From assembly GCA_002435745.1 (NCBI GenBank), contig DIWT01000010.1, positions 1 through 29,303 on the forward strand: a DNA stretch of 29,303 nt, in the 5' to 3' direction. Each line of letters opens with the position of its first letter. The first letter of the stretch is position 1. Below are positions 1-7,105 of this stretch, one piece after another. The stretch comes from a bacterium UBP15_UBA6099 (GTDB taxonomy: Bacteria; UBP15; UBA6099). Made by a program: the position numbers and the translations under genes. The notes beneath the pieces were generated by a model, which saw nothing but the letters and a program-made list of their open reading frames with translations, ran no database searches and was not told the DNA's origin.

Positions 1-19
1 TTACTTATGACCGGCTTAG

Positions 20-123
20 TAAATGAAAGTTCCCATTAACTATTTGGGAGGATACATCATGCATAAAGGAAAAAGCTTTATGCATGGCACACTTGGTAGT
101 GGGTTGAATCAACTAATAACATG
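20..123 (+). repeat. 104-bp repeat, copy 1
   Basis: This 104-bp unit matches the reverse complement of 24335-24438 without gaps. I count four mismatches, at 25, 38, 46 and 91. In this orientation it holds GGGAGG (46-51), a 7-nt spacer, an ATG (59-61), and an 11-bp perfect stem CATGCATAAAG/CTTTATGCATG (58-68 and 76-86) around the 7-nt loop GAAAAAG. It then has a small near-palindrome GTTGAATCAAC. The unit is AT-rich compared with its surroundings. It points towards the 3' end of pilT, and its right edge lies 33 nt from the pilT stop codon. The reading frame from ATG 59 stays open to 247, but only its first 21 codons are shared with copy 2. It could be a small mobile or MITE-like element, the 5' end of a multicopy gene, or a dispersed RNA element. 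No transposase is visible. Confidence 0.9.
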
Positions 124-156
124 TATAGGAACCATGAACGAGAGTTTCGGCCTCGG

Positions 157-1314
157 TCAGGCTGGGCCGCCGGCTTTGTATCTGCCTTCAAACTTGCCGT
201 CTTTGGCTCCGGGGCCGCGCATATCGTCCTTCGTGCCGCCCGCATAGATTCCGCGCAGGTTGAGCTTGAATTCGTCCGGGTTCGGAGAGTTGGCCAACGC
301 AGACTCCATAGTGACGATTTCCGCTTTTTTCAGCCTTACGAGGTCTTGGTTCATCGTGTGCATGTGCAGAAATTCCGGCGAGCCGAGAATGGCCTCGTAG
401 AAAGCCATTGCGCTGCCTTTTTCGTTGATTAGCTGTTTGATGCGGGGCGTGGCCATCATGACTTCGGTGGCCGGGATTCGGCCCGCGCCCTTCGACAACG
501 GCAACACCTTCTGGCAGACGACGCCCTGAAGGGCGTTGGCTAGCTGGATGCGTATCTGCGACTGCTGGTGAGGCGGAAAAACGTCGATGATGCGGTCGAT
601 CGTGCCGGGGGCGTCCGTGGTGTGCAGCGTGCTGAACACCAAGTGCCCGGTCTCGGCGGCGGTGAGCGCGGTGGATATCGTCTCTAGGTCTCGCATTTCG
701 CCGATGAGAATGACGTCCGGGTCCTGCCTTAGAACGTGCCTCAGAGCCACCGAGAACGATTCCGTGTCCGTTCCGATTTCCCTCTGCGTGATTATCGATT
801 TGTTGTCGCGGTACAGGAATTCTATGGGGTCCTCGACGGTTACTATGTGGGTGTTGCGGGTGTTATTGATGTAGTCGATCATCGCGGCGAGCGTGGTTGA
901 TTTACCGCTTCCGGTGGGGCCTGTGACAAGCACCAGCCCCCTGTTGAGGCTGCACAGATAGATGAGGGCTTCGGCGGGCAGATTCAGCTCGTTGAAGTTT
1001 TTGACCTCGAACGGGACTATGCGCAGGGTGACCCGCGTCGTGCCGCGCTGCACGCACAGGTTGGTCCTGAACCTTGCGACGCCGGGCACGCCATAGGCGA
1101 AGTCCAGCTCTTTATGCGTTGTGAAATCCTTTTTTTGTTTTTCGTTGAGGATGCCGAAGACCATCTGGTTGATGGCGTCGGCGCTGAGGCGGTCGCGGGA
1201 GAGCTGCTTTAGGTCGCCGTCGATGCGGGCGATGGGCGGGCCGCCCACTTTCAGGTGAAGGTCCGAGCCGCCGAGCTCCACCATCTTCTTCAGCATATCA
1301 TTGATTGTTTCCAT
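157..1314 (-). CDS. pilT: Type IV pilus retraction ATPase PilT
   Basis: PilT is the cytoplasmic hexameric ATPase that powers pilus retraction and twitching motility. The 385-aa product has the family signatures in order: Walker A GPTGSGKST (132-140), Asp box VEDPIEF (160-166), Walker B ending IGEMRD (about 200-209) and His box STLHTTDA (228-235). The N-terminal PAS-like region starts METINDMLKKMVELGGSDLHL, as is typical. The C-terminal tail after about residue 350 is Gly/Lys-rich and slightly longer than in common PilT proteins. The ATG follows a good GGAGG. The gene starts 18 nt after the trpA stop in the same direction, so it is probably the last gene of the trp transcript. This is an unusual pairing, and no other pilus genes are in the window. 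PilU or another PilT paralogue is the alternative. Confidence 0.95.
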   Translation of the reverse strand: METINDMLKKMVELGGSDLHLKVGGPPIARIDGDLKQLSRDRLSADAINQMVFGILNEKQKKDFTTHKELDFAYGVPGVARFRTNLCVQRGTTRVTLRIVPFEVKNFNELNLPAEALIYLCSLNRGLVLVTGPTGSGKSTTLAAMIDYINNTRNTHIVTVEDPIEFLYRDNKSIITQREIGTDTESFSVALRHVLRQDPDVILIGEMRDLETISTALTAAETGHLVFSTLHTTDAPGTIDRIIDVFPPHQQSQIRIQLANALQGVVCQKVLPLSKGAGRIPATEVMMATPRIKQLINEKGSAMAFYEAILGSPEFLHMHTMNQDLVRLKKAEIVTMESALANSPNPDEFKLNLRGIYAGGTKDDMRGPGAKDGKFEGRYKAGGPA

Positions 1315-1332
1315 CGTTTCCTCCGCCCTCTT

Positions 1333-2130
1333 CTAAGGTTTCAGAGCCGTCTTCAGGCCGCCTATGAATTTCTCGAGCAGCGCGAACATCCTCGCCCGGT
1401 CGTCCAGATGCCTTTCAATTATCGCCACCGCCGCGCTGCCGACCACCACTCCGTCCGCCATCGAGCCGATCGCCTTCGCCTGCTCCGGCTCGGATATCCC
1501 GAAGCCCACCATCACAGGCTTGCTCACCGAGTCTCGGACGAACCTCACGTAATCTCTCAGCCTTTCGAGATCCAGTTCCCCGGCTCCCGTGACTCCCATC
1601 TTCGAGACGCAATAGACGAACGGCGTCGAAACTCCGTCTATCAGTTGCATCCGGCTCATCGGCGTCGTCGGGGCGAGAAGAAAAATCGTGCCGAGGTTGA
1701 ACTGCCGGGCGAGGTCGAGGCTCTCGCCCCATTCCTCCGGCGGCATGTCCGTTATCAGCACGGAGTCGGCCCCGGCGGATGAAACATCCCGGAAGAACCG
1801 CAGCGCGCCGTATCTCAGCACGGGGTTGCAACAGGTCATTATCAGCATTGGGGCGGTCGACGTCTTCCCTATTTCCTCCACGAACGCGGGCAGCGCGTCG
1901 AGTTTGAATCCCCGTTTGAGCGCGCGAGTGTACGAGCGCTGCAACACCGGCCCGTCCATCAGCGGGTCGGAATATGGTATCCCTATTTCAATTATGTCCG
2001 CGCCCCAAGCGCCGAGGCTCCTGAAGATGTCCAGCGACGTTTCGCGGTCGGGGTCGCCCGCCGTGGCGAACGCCGCCAGCGCCCCCTCGCCCCTTTTTTT
2101 CAGATCCGCAAGCGTTTTTTCTATGCTCAT
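1333..2130 (-). CDS. trpA: Tryptophan synthase alpha chain
   Basis: The alpha subunit cleaves indole-3-glycerol phosphate to indole and glyceraldehyde 3-phosphate, and passes indole to TrpB. The 265-aa product starting MSIEKTLADL carries the motif DIIEIGIPYSDPLMDGP, which gives the catalytic residues Glu48 and Asp59. The C-terminal half has a phosphate-binding pattern (VGFGIS, VVGSAAV). I chose the ATG at 2130 because it forms an ATGA overlap with the trpB stop (2127-2129). A longer in-frame start at 2250 would add 40 residues unlike TrpA and lie inside trpB. It is followed closely by pilT. Confidence 0.97.
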   Translation of the reverse strand: MSIEKTLADLKKRGEGALAAFATAGDPDRETSLDIFRSLGAWGADIIEIGIPYSDPLMDGPVLQRSYTRALKRGFKLDALPAFVEEIGKTSTAPMLIMTCCNPVLRYGALRFFRDVSSAGADSVLITDMPPEEWGESLDLARQFNLGTIFLLAPTTPMSRMQLIDGVSTPFVYCVSKMGVTGAGELDLERLRDYVRFVRDSVSKPVMVGFGISEPEQAKAIGSMADGVVVGSAAVAIIERHLDDRARMFALLEKFIGGLKTALKP

Positions 2131-3329
2131 TTTTTTGCGCCCGCCGGAGACTGTCTCAGCCCCGATATGTACTGCATATCTTTGTCTCCCCGCCCGGATA
2201 GGCAGAGTATCACCGTTTTGTTTTCGCCGATGTCGTTGTTCAGCAGCCACGCTATCGCGTGAGAGCTTTCAAGCGCGGGCAGAATGCCCTCCTCGCGACA
2301 CAGCAGATAGAAAGCGTCCATCGCCTCGTCGTCCGTGGCCGACTCGTAGCGGGCGCGGCCGTTGGCTTTCAGCCACGCGTGCTCCGGGCCTACTCCGGGA
2401 TAGTCGAGTCCGGCGGACACCGAATGCGTCTCCAGCACCTGTCCGCCCTCGTCCTGCAGCATGAACGACATCGCTCCGTGTAGAACTCCGATGGACCCCC
2501 TGCTGATGGAGGCTCCGTGGAGCGCGGTGTCCAATCCCTTGCCGGCGGCCTCTACGCCCACCAGCTCGACGGTCTCGTCGCCGATAAACGGGTAGAAGAT
2601 GCCCATCGCGTTGCTGCCGCCGCCGACGCAGGCCGTCACCATGTCCGGCAGGCGTCCCTCAAGCTCCAGAATCTGTTCTCTTGCCTCGTCGCCGATCACC
2701 CTCTGAAAATCCCGCACCATCGCCGGGAACGGATGCGGCCCGACCACTGAACCCATTATATAGTTCGTGGAGGTCACGTTCGTCGTCCAGCAACGGAACG
2801 CCTCGTTGACCGCGTCCTTCAGCGTTCGGGTCCCGGACATCGCCGCCGTCACCGTCGCCCCAAGCATCTTCATCCTATCGACGTTCGGGGCTTGCCTCGC
2901 TATGTCTATCTCCCCCATGAACACTTCGCATTCCAAGCCGAGCAACGCCGCGGCGGTCGCGGTGGCCACGCCGTGCATCCCCGCCCCCGTCTCCGCTATC
3001 ACGCGCCTCTTTCCCAGCCGCTTCGTCAACAGCCCCTGCCCTATCGTGTTGTTCATCTTGTGCGCGCCGGTGTGGTTCAGGTCTTCCCTCTTGAGGTATA
3101 TCCTGTTTCCGTTTCCGACCCGCTTGGAGAGGTTGCGCGCAAGATACAGCGGGGTCGGCCGCCCCAGATAGTGCCGCAGATGATACAGGAACTCGCTCCT
3201 GAATTCGGGGTCGTCCTTCACCTCTCGGTACTTCTCATCCAGTTCCTGAAGCGCGGAGAAAAGCGTCTCGGGGACATAGCGTCCTCCGAAGACTCCGAAG
3301 TGTCCTTTTGAATCCGGCAATTCTATCAT
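2127..3329 (-). CDS. trpB: Tryptophan synthase beta chain
   Basis: This PLP enzyme condenses indole with L-serine to make tryptophan. The 400-aa product has normal TrpB1 length. The PLP lysine is K91 in LNHTGAHKMNN, and the phosphate loop GGGSNAMG is at 237-244. The N-terminal segment FGGRYVPETL and the conserved GRPTPLY (57-63) are present. It overlaps trpC upstream and trpA downstream by ATGA tetranucleotides, so its translation is probably coupled to both, as expected for subunits of one complex. Confidence 0.98.
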   Translation of the reverse strand: MIELPDSKGHFGVFGGRYVPETLFSALQELDEKYREVKDDPEFRSEFLYHLRHYLGRPTPLYLARNLSKRVGNGNRIYLKREDLNHTGAHKMNNTIGQGLLTKRLGKRRVIAETGAGMHGVATATAAALLGLECEVFMGEIDIARQAPNVDRMKMLGATVTAAMSGTRTLKDAVNEAFRCWTTNVTSTNYIMGSVVGPHPFPAMVRDFQRVIGDEAREQILELEGRLPDMVTACVGGGSNAMGIFYPFIGDETVELVGVEAAGKGLDTALHGASISRGSIGVLHGAMSFMLQDEGGQVLETHSVSAGLDYPGVGPEHAWLKANGRARYESATDDEAMDAFYLLCREEGILPALESSHAIAWLLNNDIGENKTVILCLSGRGDKDMQYISGLRQSPAGAKK

Positions 3330-4135
3330 ATCGCTCGCCGTTCCCCCGATACGCCGGAGAGTTCGAACAGCGCCTCTCCGGGGTCGGGCCTTGTCACCAG
3401 CGTTTCGCCCACCAGAAAACCGTCGTAACCCGCGGCTTCCAGTCGTACGACGTCAGCCCTGCTTTTTATTCCACTTTCGCTTATTTTGCAAGTTCCGGCG
3501 GCGAACATCGGCGCCAGCCTGACGCTGGTCGCTATGTCCACCTCTCCGGTTTTCAGGTTTCTGTTGTTCACTCCGATAACGTCGCACGGCAGGCCGGAGG
3601 CCGTCTCAAGCTCCGCCTCGTCGTGGACTTCCACCAGCGCGTCCATGCCGAGAGCGTGGACGAGCCCCAGCAGGTCGGATAGAAGAGAAGGCTCCAGCGC
3701 AGCGACGATCAGCAACAGCGCGTCCGCTCCAGCCGCTCGCGCCTCATGCGCCTGATAAGGATCGAATATGAAGTCTTTTCGAAGCATGGGAAGGGAGCAC
3801 GCGCGGCGCGCGGCGAGAAGGTTTTCCAGAGACCCCATGAAATGCGTCGCCTCGGTCAGAACCGAAACGGCGGCGGCCCCCGCCTCCTCATATCTTGCCG
3901 CAATCGCCGCCGGGTCGAAATCGGCCCTCAGCAGTCCCTTGGTCGGAGACGCCTTCTTCAGCTCGGCGACAAAGCCCGTTCCGGGCCTCCGAAGCGCGGC
4001 GGCGAACCCGCGCGCCGGCGCTTCCCTCGCGGCCTCTTCCGCCGCCACTCTGACGGACGCCAGTGAAACCGAAGCCTTCGCCTCTTTCAACTCGCGGCGC
4101 CGGTTCTCCATTATCTTCGCAAGAAGACCGCTCAA
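3326..4135 (-). CDS. trpC: Indole-3-glycerol phosphate synthase
   Basis: This (beta/alpha)8 enzyme converts CdRP to indole-3-glycerol phosphate. Expected catalytic residues are visible: E58 and K60 in VAELKKASPTKG, K120 in LRKDF, E169 in LVEVHDE and E220 in KISESGI. VIGVNNRNL (186-194) is a further signature. At 269 aa it is monofunctional. There is no fused phosphoribosylanthranilate isomerase (TrpF) domain, and no separate trpF is seen in the window. It overlaps trpB downstream and the membrane protein gene upstream by 4 nt each. Confidence 0.97.
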   Translation of the reverse strand: MSGLLAKIMENRRRELKEAKASVSLASVRVAAEEAAREAPARGFAAALRRPGTGFVAELKKASPTKGLLRADFDPAAIAARYEEAGAAAVSVLTEATHFMGSLENLLAARRACSLPMLRKDFIFDPYQAHEARAAGADALLLIVAALEPSLLSDLLGLVHALGMDALVEVHDEAELETASGLPCDVIGVNNRNLKTGEVDIATSVRLAPMFAAGTCKISESGIKSRADVVRLEAAGYDGFLVGETLVTRPDPGEALFELSGVSGERRAI

Positions 4136-4812
4136 CGCTCTCTCCCGGCCCGCTTTTCGAGCGTCTTCAATATCATCTCGTCGGCGTCGTGCTTTTTGAA
4201 TCTTCCATGCGGCGTGTTTCCTCTGCTTATCACGAAAAACAGCGACGTCGCCAGAGACAATGACGAGAACGTCGCGTAGTAGAAATCAACGCTGTACACG
4301 ATCAGCAATAATGAAAAAGCGTTGAACAGATAGAAAAGCGGCTCCTTCTTCGAGTCGAAGTTGACCGAGCTTTTCGAGGAGAAGAACATGAATATCGAGA
4401 ACAGGCCGGCCACGAACGCCACGACGCTCCAGAACAACACGTCCGGGGCCATCGACCTCGACGCCAGCGTCGAGAGAGTGACTAGGAAGTAACCCATCCG
4501 GGGCACATTCCACCGGCGCAGAAAAAGTATCGTGAATATGATTATCGCGAAAACCATCGCCATGCCCGTGAGCGCCGTGACAAGCTCCGACAGGTCGTGG
4601 TTGTCCACGTAGAGCCTGTATTTCTCCGCCGTCGACAGGCTGTCGAGATGGTCTTTCACCGCTTCGGGGGAAGGCGAAGCCGGCGCGGCGGGTTGCGTTT
4701 GAGCAAATACGGCGGCCCCGGCGAAAAGCAGAGCGGCAAGCATGACCGACGACGCGAACGCCCGCGCCGCCGCCATCGCTTTCTTTGCTTTTTTGCCAGC
4801 TCGCTCTTTCAT
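4132..4812 (-). CDS. Unknown membrane protein inside the trp operon
   Basis: I do not recognise this 226-aa protein. It has a Lys/Arg-rich start and a hydrophobic stretch ending VFAQ (about 18-38), which looks like a signal peptide or first membrane helix. A Pro/Ala-rich linker (39-50) and a polar helix follow. Hydrophobic segments then lie at about 77-98, 105-121, 125-144, 158-177 and 181-196. The tail is basic and charged (RGNTPHGRFKK onward) and probably cytoplasmic. It overlaps trpG and trpC by ATGA at both ends, so it is translated as part of the operon. It occupies the position where trpD is often found, but it has no glycine-rich phosphoribosyltransferase motif and cannot replace it. 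A transport or sensing role is only a guess. Confidence 0.85.
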   Translation of the reverse strand: MKERAGKKAKKAMAAARAFASSVMLAALLFAGAAVFAQTQPAAPASPSPEAVKDHLDSLSTAEKYRLYVDNHDLSELVTALTGMAMVFAIIIFTILFLRRWNVPRMGYFLVTLSTLASRSMAPDVLFWSVVAFVAGLFSIFMFFSSKSSVNFDSKKEPLFYLFNAFSLLLIVYSVDFYYATFSSLSLATSLFFVISRGNTPHGRFKKHDADEMILKTLEKRAGRER

Positions 4813-5378
4813 CTCTTCCCGTCTAGAAAATTTTTCAACAGCTTCTTCCCCGACTCAGTCAGGATGGACTCCGGATGAAACTGCACTCCTTCCACTCTGA
4901 ACTTCTTGTGCCGCACTCCCATTATCTCCCCCGTGTCCGCTTTCGCCGTCACTTCGAGACAGTCCGGGAGCGATTCCGGCTCCGCCAGCAGCGAGTGGTA
5001 TCGGGTGGCGGTAAACGGGTTCGGCAGCCCCGCGTATATCGTTTTTCCATCGTGCCGTATCTGAGACACTTTGCCGTGCATCAAGTTCTTCGCCCGGACT
5101 ATCCGTCCGCCGAAACTCTGCACGATGCACTGGTGTCCAAGACAAACGCCGAATATCGGAATCTTCCCGGACAGCTTGGCTATCGCTTCGAGACTCACCC
5201 CTCCGTCCTCCGGATTTCCGGGTCCCGGAGATATCAACAGGCAGTCCGGCTTCATGGCGGCGATTTTTTCCACCGTCACCTTGTCGTTGCGAAACACGCG
5301 CACGTTCAAGTCCCACTCGTAAAGGTACTGAACGAGGTTGTATGTGAAAGAATCGTAATTGTCTATGACGGCGATCAA
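4809..5378 (-). CDS. trpG: Anthranilate synthase glutamine amidotransferase subunit
   Basis: This class I glutamine amidotransferase supplies ammonia from glutamine to TrpE. The 189-aa protein has the complete triad: Cys79 in FGVCLGHQ, and His168 and Glu170 in GVQFHPES. The oxyanion-hole segment ISPGPGNPEDGG is at 49-60. It is a stand-alone domain with no TrpD fusion. The same protein often also serves PabB in folate synthesis, and that dual use is possible here. It overlaps trpE by ATGA. Confidence 0.96.
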   Translation of the reverse strand: MIAVIDNYDSFTYNLVQYLYEWDLNVRVFRNDKVTVEKIAAMKPDCLLISPGPGNPEDGGVSLEAIAKLSGKIPIFGVCLGHQCIVQSFGGRIVRAKNLMHGKVSQIRHDGKTIYAGLPNPFTATRYHSLLAEPESLPDCLEVTAKADTGEIMGVRHKKFRVEGVQFHPESILTESGKKLLKNFLDGKR

Positions 5379-6859
5379 AGCTCTCCCCCCTCCGCCGCCT
5401 CGATGGCGAGCCTCAAGGCCTTTGCCTTGTTCACCGATTCCTGATACTCGCCTTCAGGAGACGAGTCGGCGACTATGCCGCCGCCGGCTTGGATGTGGGC
5501 GACTCCGTCCTTCATGAAAACGGTGCGGATTGTGATGCAGGTGTCGAAGAAACCAGTGAAGCTCAGGTAGCCGATTGCGCCCGCGTACGGCCCCCTTCGG
5601 GTCGGCTCCAGTTCCTCGATTATCTCCATCGCTCTCACCTTCGGCGCTCCCGACACCGTCCCGGCCGGGAAACACGCCCTCAGCGCGTCCACCGCGTTCT
5701 TCCCCCTCGCCAGCTTCCCCTCCACGTTCGAAACGATATGTATCACATGCGAATACTTTTCGATTTCCATCAGGCTGGTGACCTTGACCGTGCCGGGGGC
5801 GGCGACCCTGCCCACGTCGTTCCGGCCCAGATCGACCAGCATTATATGTTCCGCGCGCTCCTTCTCGTCCGACAGCAGGTCTTCGATCACAGCCTGTTCC
5901 CGCGCCGGGTCGGCCGGCCTCGGCCTCGTCCCGGCTATCGGCCTGTACGTCACCACCCTGTCCCTGACAGTCGCAAGTATCTCCGGCGACGCCCCGATTA
6001 AAGTTATGTCGTCCAGATGTAGAAAAAACATGTACGGCGACGGGTTCAGCGAGCGCAGCGCCCGGTAGATGTCCAGCGGCGGAGCTCCGACCTTCGCCGA
6101 GAACCTCTGCGACAACACCACCTGAAATATGTCTCCCGCCCTAATATGCTCTTTGGCAATCTTTACCATCTTCTTGTACTGTTCCGGCGTCATGTTGGCT
6201 TTGAAGCGCGCTCCGCCTTTGCGCCGCGCCGTTTCAGGAGTCTTCGCCCTCTTCGGCGCATCGTCGAACAATTCCTTGTGCAGGTTGTTGATCCGCGCCA
6301 CCGTCTCGTCGTACGTCTCCCGCAGCGACCTGCCCTCCTCTATCCTCGCGCAACACACTATCTTCACCTTGTGCTTCAGGTGGTCGAAGATGAGTATGGA
6401 GTCGGTGAACATGAAACAGACGTCCGGAAATCCGAGGTCGTCCTTCGCCTTCATAGGAAGATCCTCGACGTGGCGGACGACGTCGTACCCGAAGAAACCC
6501 ACCCCGCCGCCGATGAACGGCGGGAGCGATTCGGCCCCGGCCACCTTGAACCGCGAGAATATCCGCTCTATCGCCGCAAGCGGGTCTCCCTTATGCTTCG
6601 CGCCGTCCACCTCGTAGGTGTCCCCTTTGCTCTTGAACACCGAATAAGGAGACACGCCGAGGAAAGAATACCTCGCCGCCCGCTCCCCGCCCACCACGCT
6701 CTCCAACAGGAACGAATACTTCCTCCCGCGAGATATCCGCATGTAGGCCGACACCGGAGTCAGCAGGTCCGCCAGCGACTCGCTCCACACAGGCACTATG
6801 TTTCCCTTCTTTGCCAACGCGCGGAACTTCGCGAAATCCGGTTGCACAGCGACACTCAT
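5375..6859 (-). CDS. trpE: Anthranilate synthase component I
   Basis: TrpE makes anthranilate from chorismate with ammonia from TrpG. The 494-aa sequence contains the tryptophan feedback motif LLES (51-54) followed by VVGGERAARYSFLG. It also has LNPSPYMFF (271-279), PIAGTRPR (307-314) and DLGRNDVGRV. The alanine in PIAGT fits TrpE and argues against PabB, which has lysine there. The C-terminal chorismate-binding domain is complete through GGGIVADS. The ATG is preceded by AAAGGAAGG. This is the first gene of the operon, with a promoter directly upstream. Confidence 0.97.
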   Translation of the reverse strand: MSVAVQPDFAKFRALAKKGNIVPVWSESLADLLTPVSAYMRISRGRKYSFLLESVVGGERAARYSFLGVSPYSVFKSKGDTYEVDGAKHKGDPLAAIERIFSRFKVAGAESLPPFIGGGVGFFGYDVVRHVEDLPMKAKDDLGFPDVCFMFTDSILIFDHLKHKVKIVCCARIEEGRSLRETYDETVARINNLHKELFDDAPKRAKTPETARRKGGARFKANMTPEQYKKMVKIAKEHIRAGDIFQVVLSQRFSAKVGAPPLDIYRALRSLNPSPYMFFLHLDDITLIGASPEILATVRDRVVTYRPIAGTRPRPADPAREQAVIEDLLSDEKERAEHIMLVDLGRNDVGRVAAPGTVKVTSLMEIEKYSHVIHIVSNVEGKLARGKNAVDALRACFPAGTVSGAPKVRAMEIIEELEPTRRGPYAGAIGYLSFTGFFDTCITIRTVFMKDGVAHIQAGGGIVADSSPEGEYQESVNKAKALRLAIEAAEGGEL

Positions 6860-6893
6860 AGCCGGCCCTTCCTTTCACATTCTTTAAACGATT

Positions 6894-6922
6894 ATTCTAT
6901 CACAGCGAAAAACTATCCACAA
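6894..6922 (-). promoter_or_regulatory. trp operon promoter
   Basis: On the minus strand TTGTGG (6922-6917) and TAGAAT (6899-6894) are separated by 17 bp. A start near 6888 would leave a leader of about 28 nt before the trpE ATG. That leader is too short for a leader peptide and alternative hairpins. I see no obvious TrpR palindrome. Confidence 0.7.
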
Positions 6923-7006
6923 CAGAAACGCCCGCGCCGCATCCCGGCGCTCCGCGCTGCTGGACGCTGTTTGATTTTGTGCCCGAATCCGGGGCAGATA
7001 TTTCAG

Positions 7007-7057
7007 AAAAAAGCGGATGAGGAAAGAACCCTTCTCAAAGGGTTTTCCCCCATCCGC
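7007..7057 (-). terminator. Intrinsic terminator of the acyl-CoA ligase gene
   Basis: A long inverted repeat joins GCGGATG (7013-7019) to CATCCGC (7051-7057). The inner arms are GGAAAGAACCCTT and AAAGGGTTTTCC around the loop CTC. On the minus strand it is followed by six T residues (7012-7007). It lies about 50 nt after the stop of the leftward acyl-CoA ligase gene and separates that gene from the trp promoter. A relative of this hairpin occurs at 27184-27215. Confidence 0.88.
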
Positions 7058-7105
7058 CACAGGCGGTTAACGCATTCCCCGCCTTTGCCTTCTTCTTCCT
7101 TCGTG

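Noticed and set aside
59..247. 63-codon frame beginning in repeat copy 1
   Set aside because: Beyond the 21 shared codons it runs into and antisense to pilT, with no support.
7013..7057. trp attenuator
   Set aside because: The hairpin lies upstream of the best trp promoter and has its T run placed as the end of the acyl-CoA ligase transcript. No leader peptide with Trp codons is seen.
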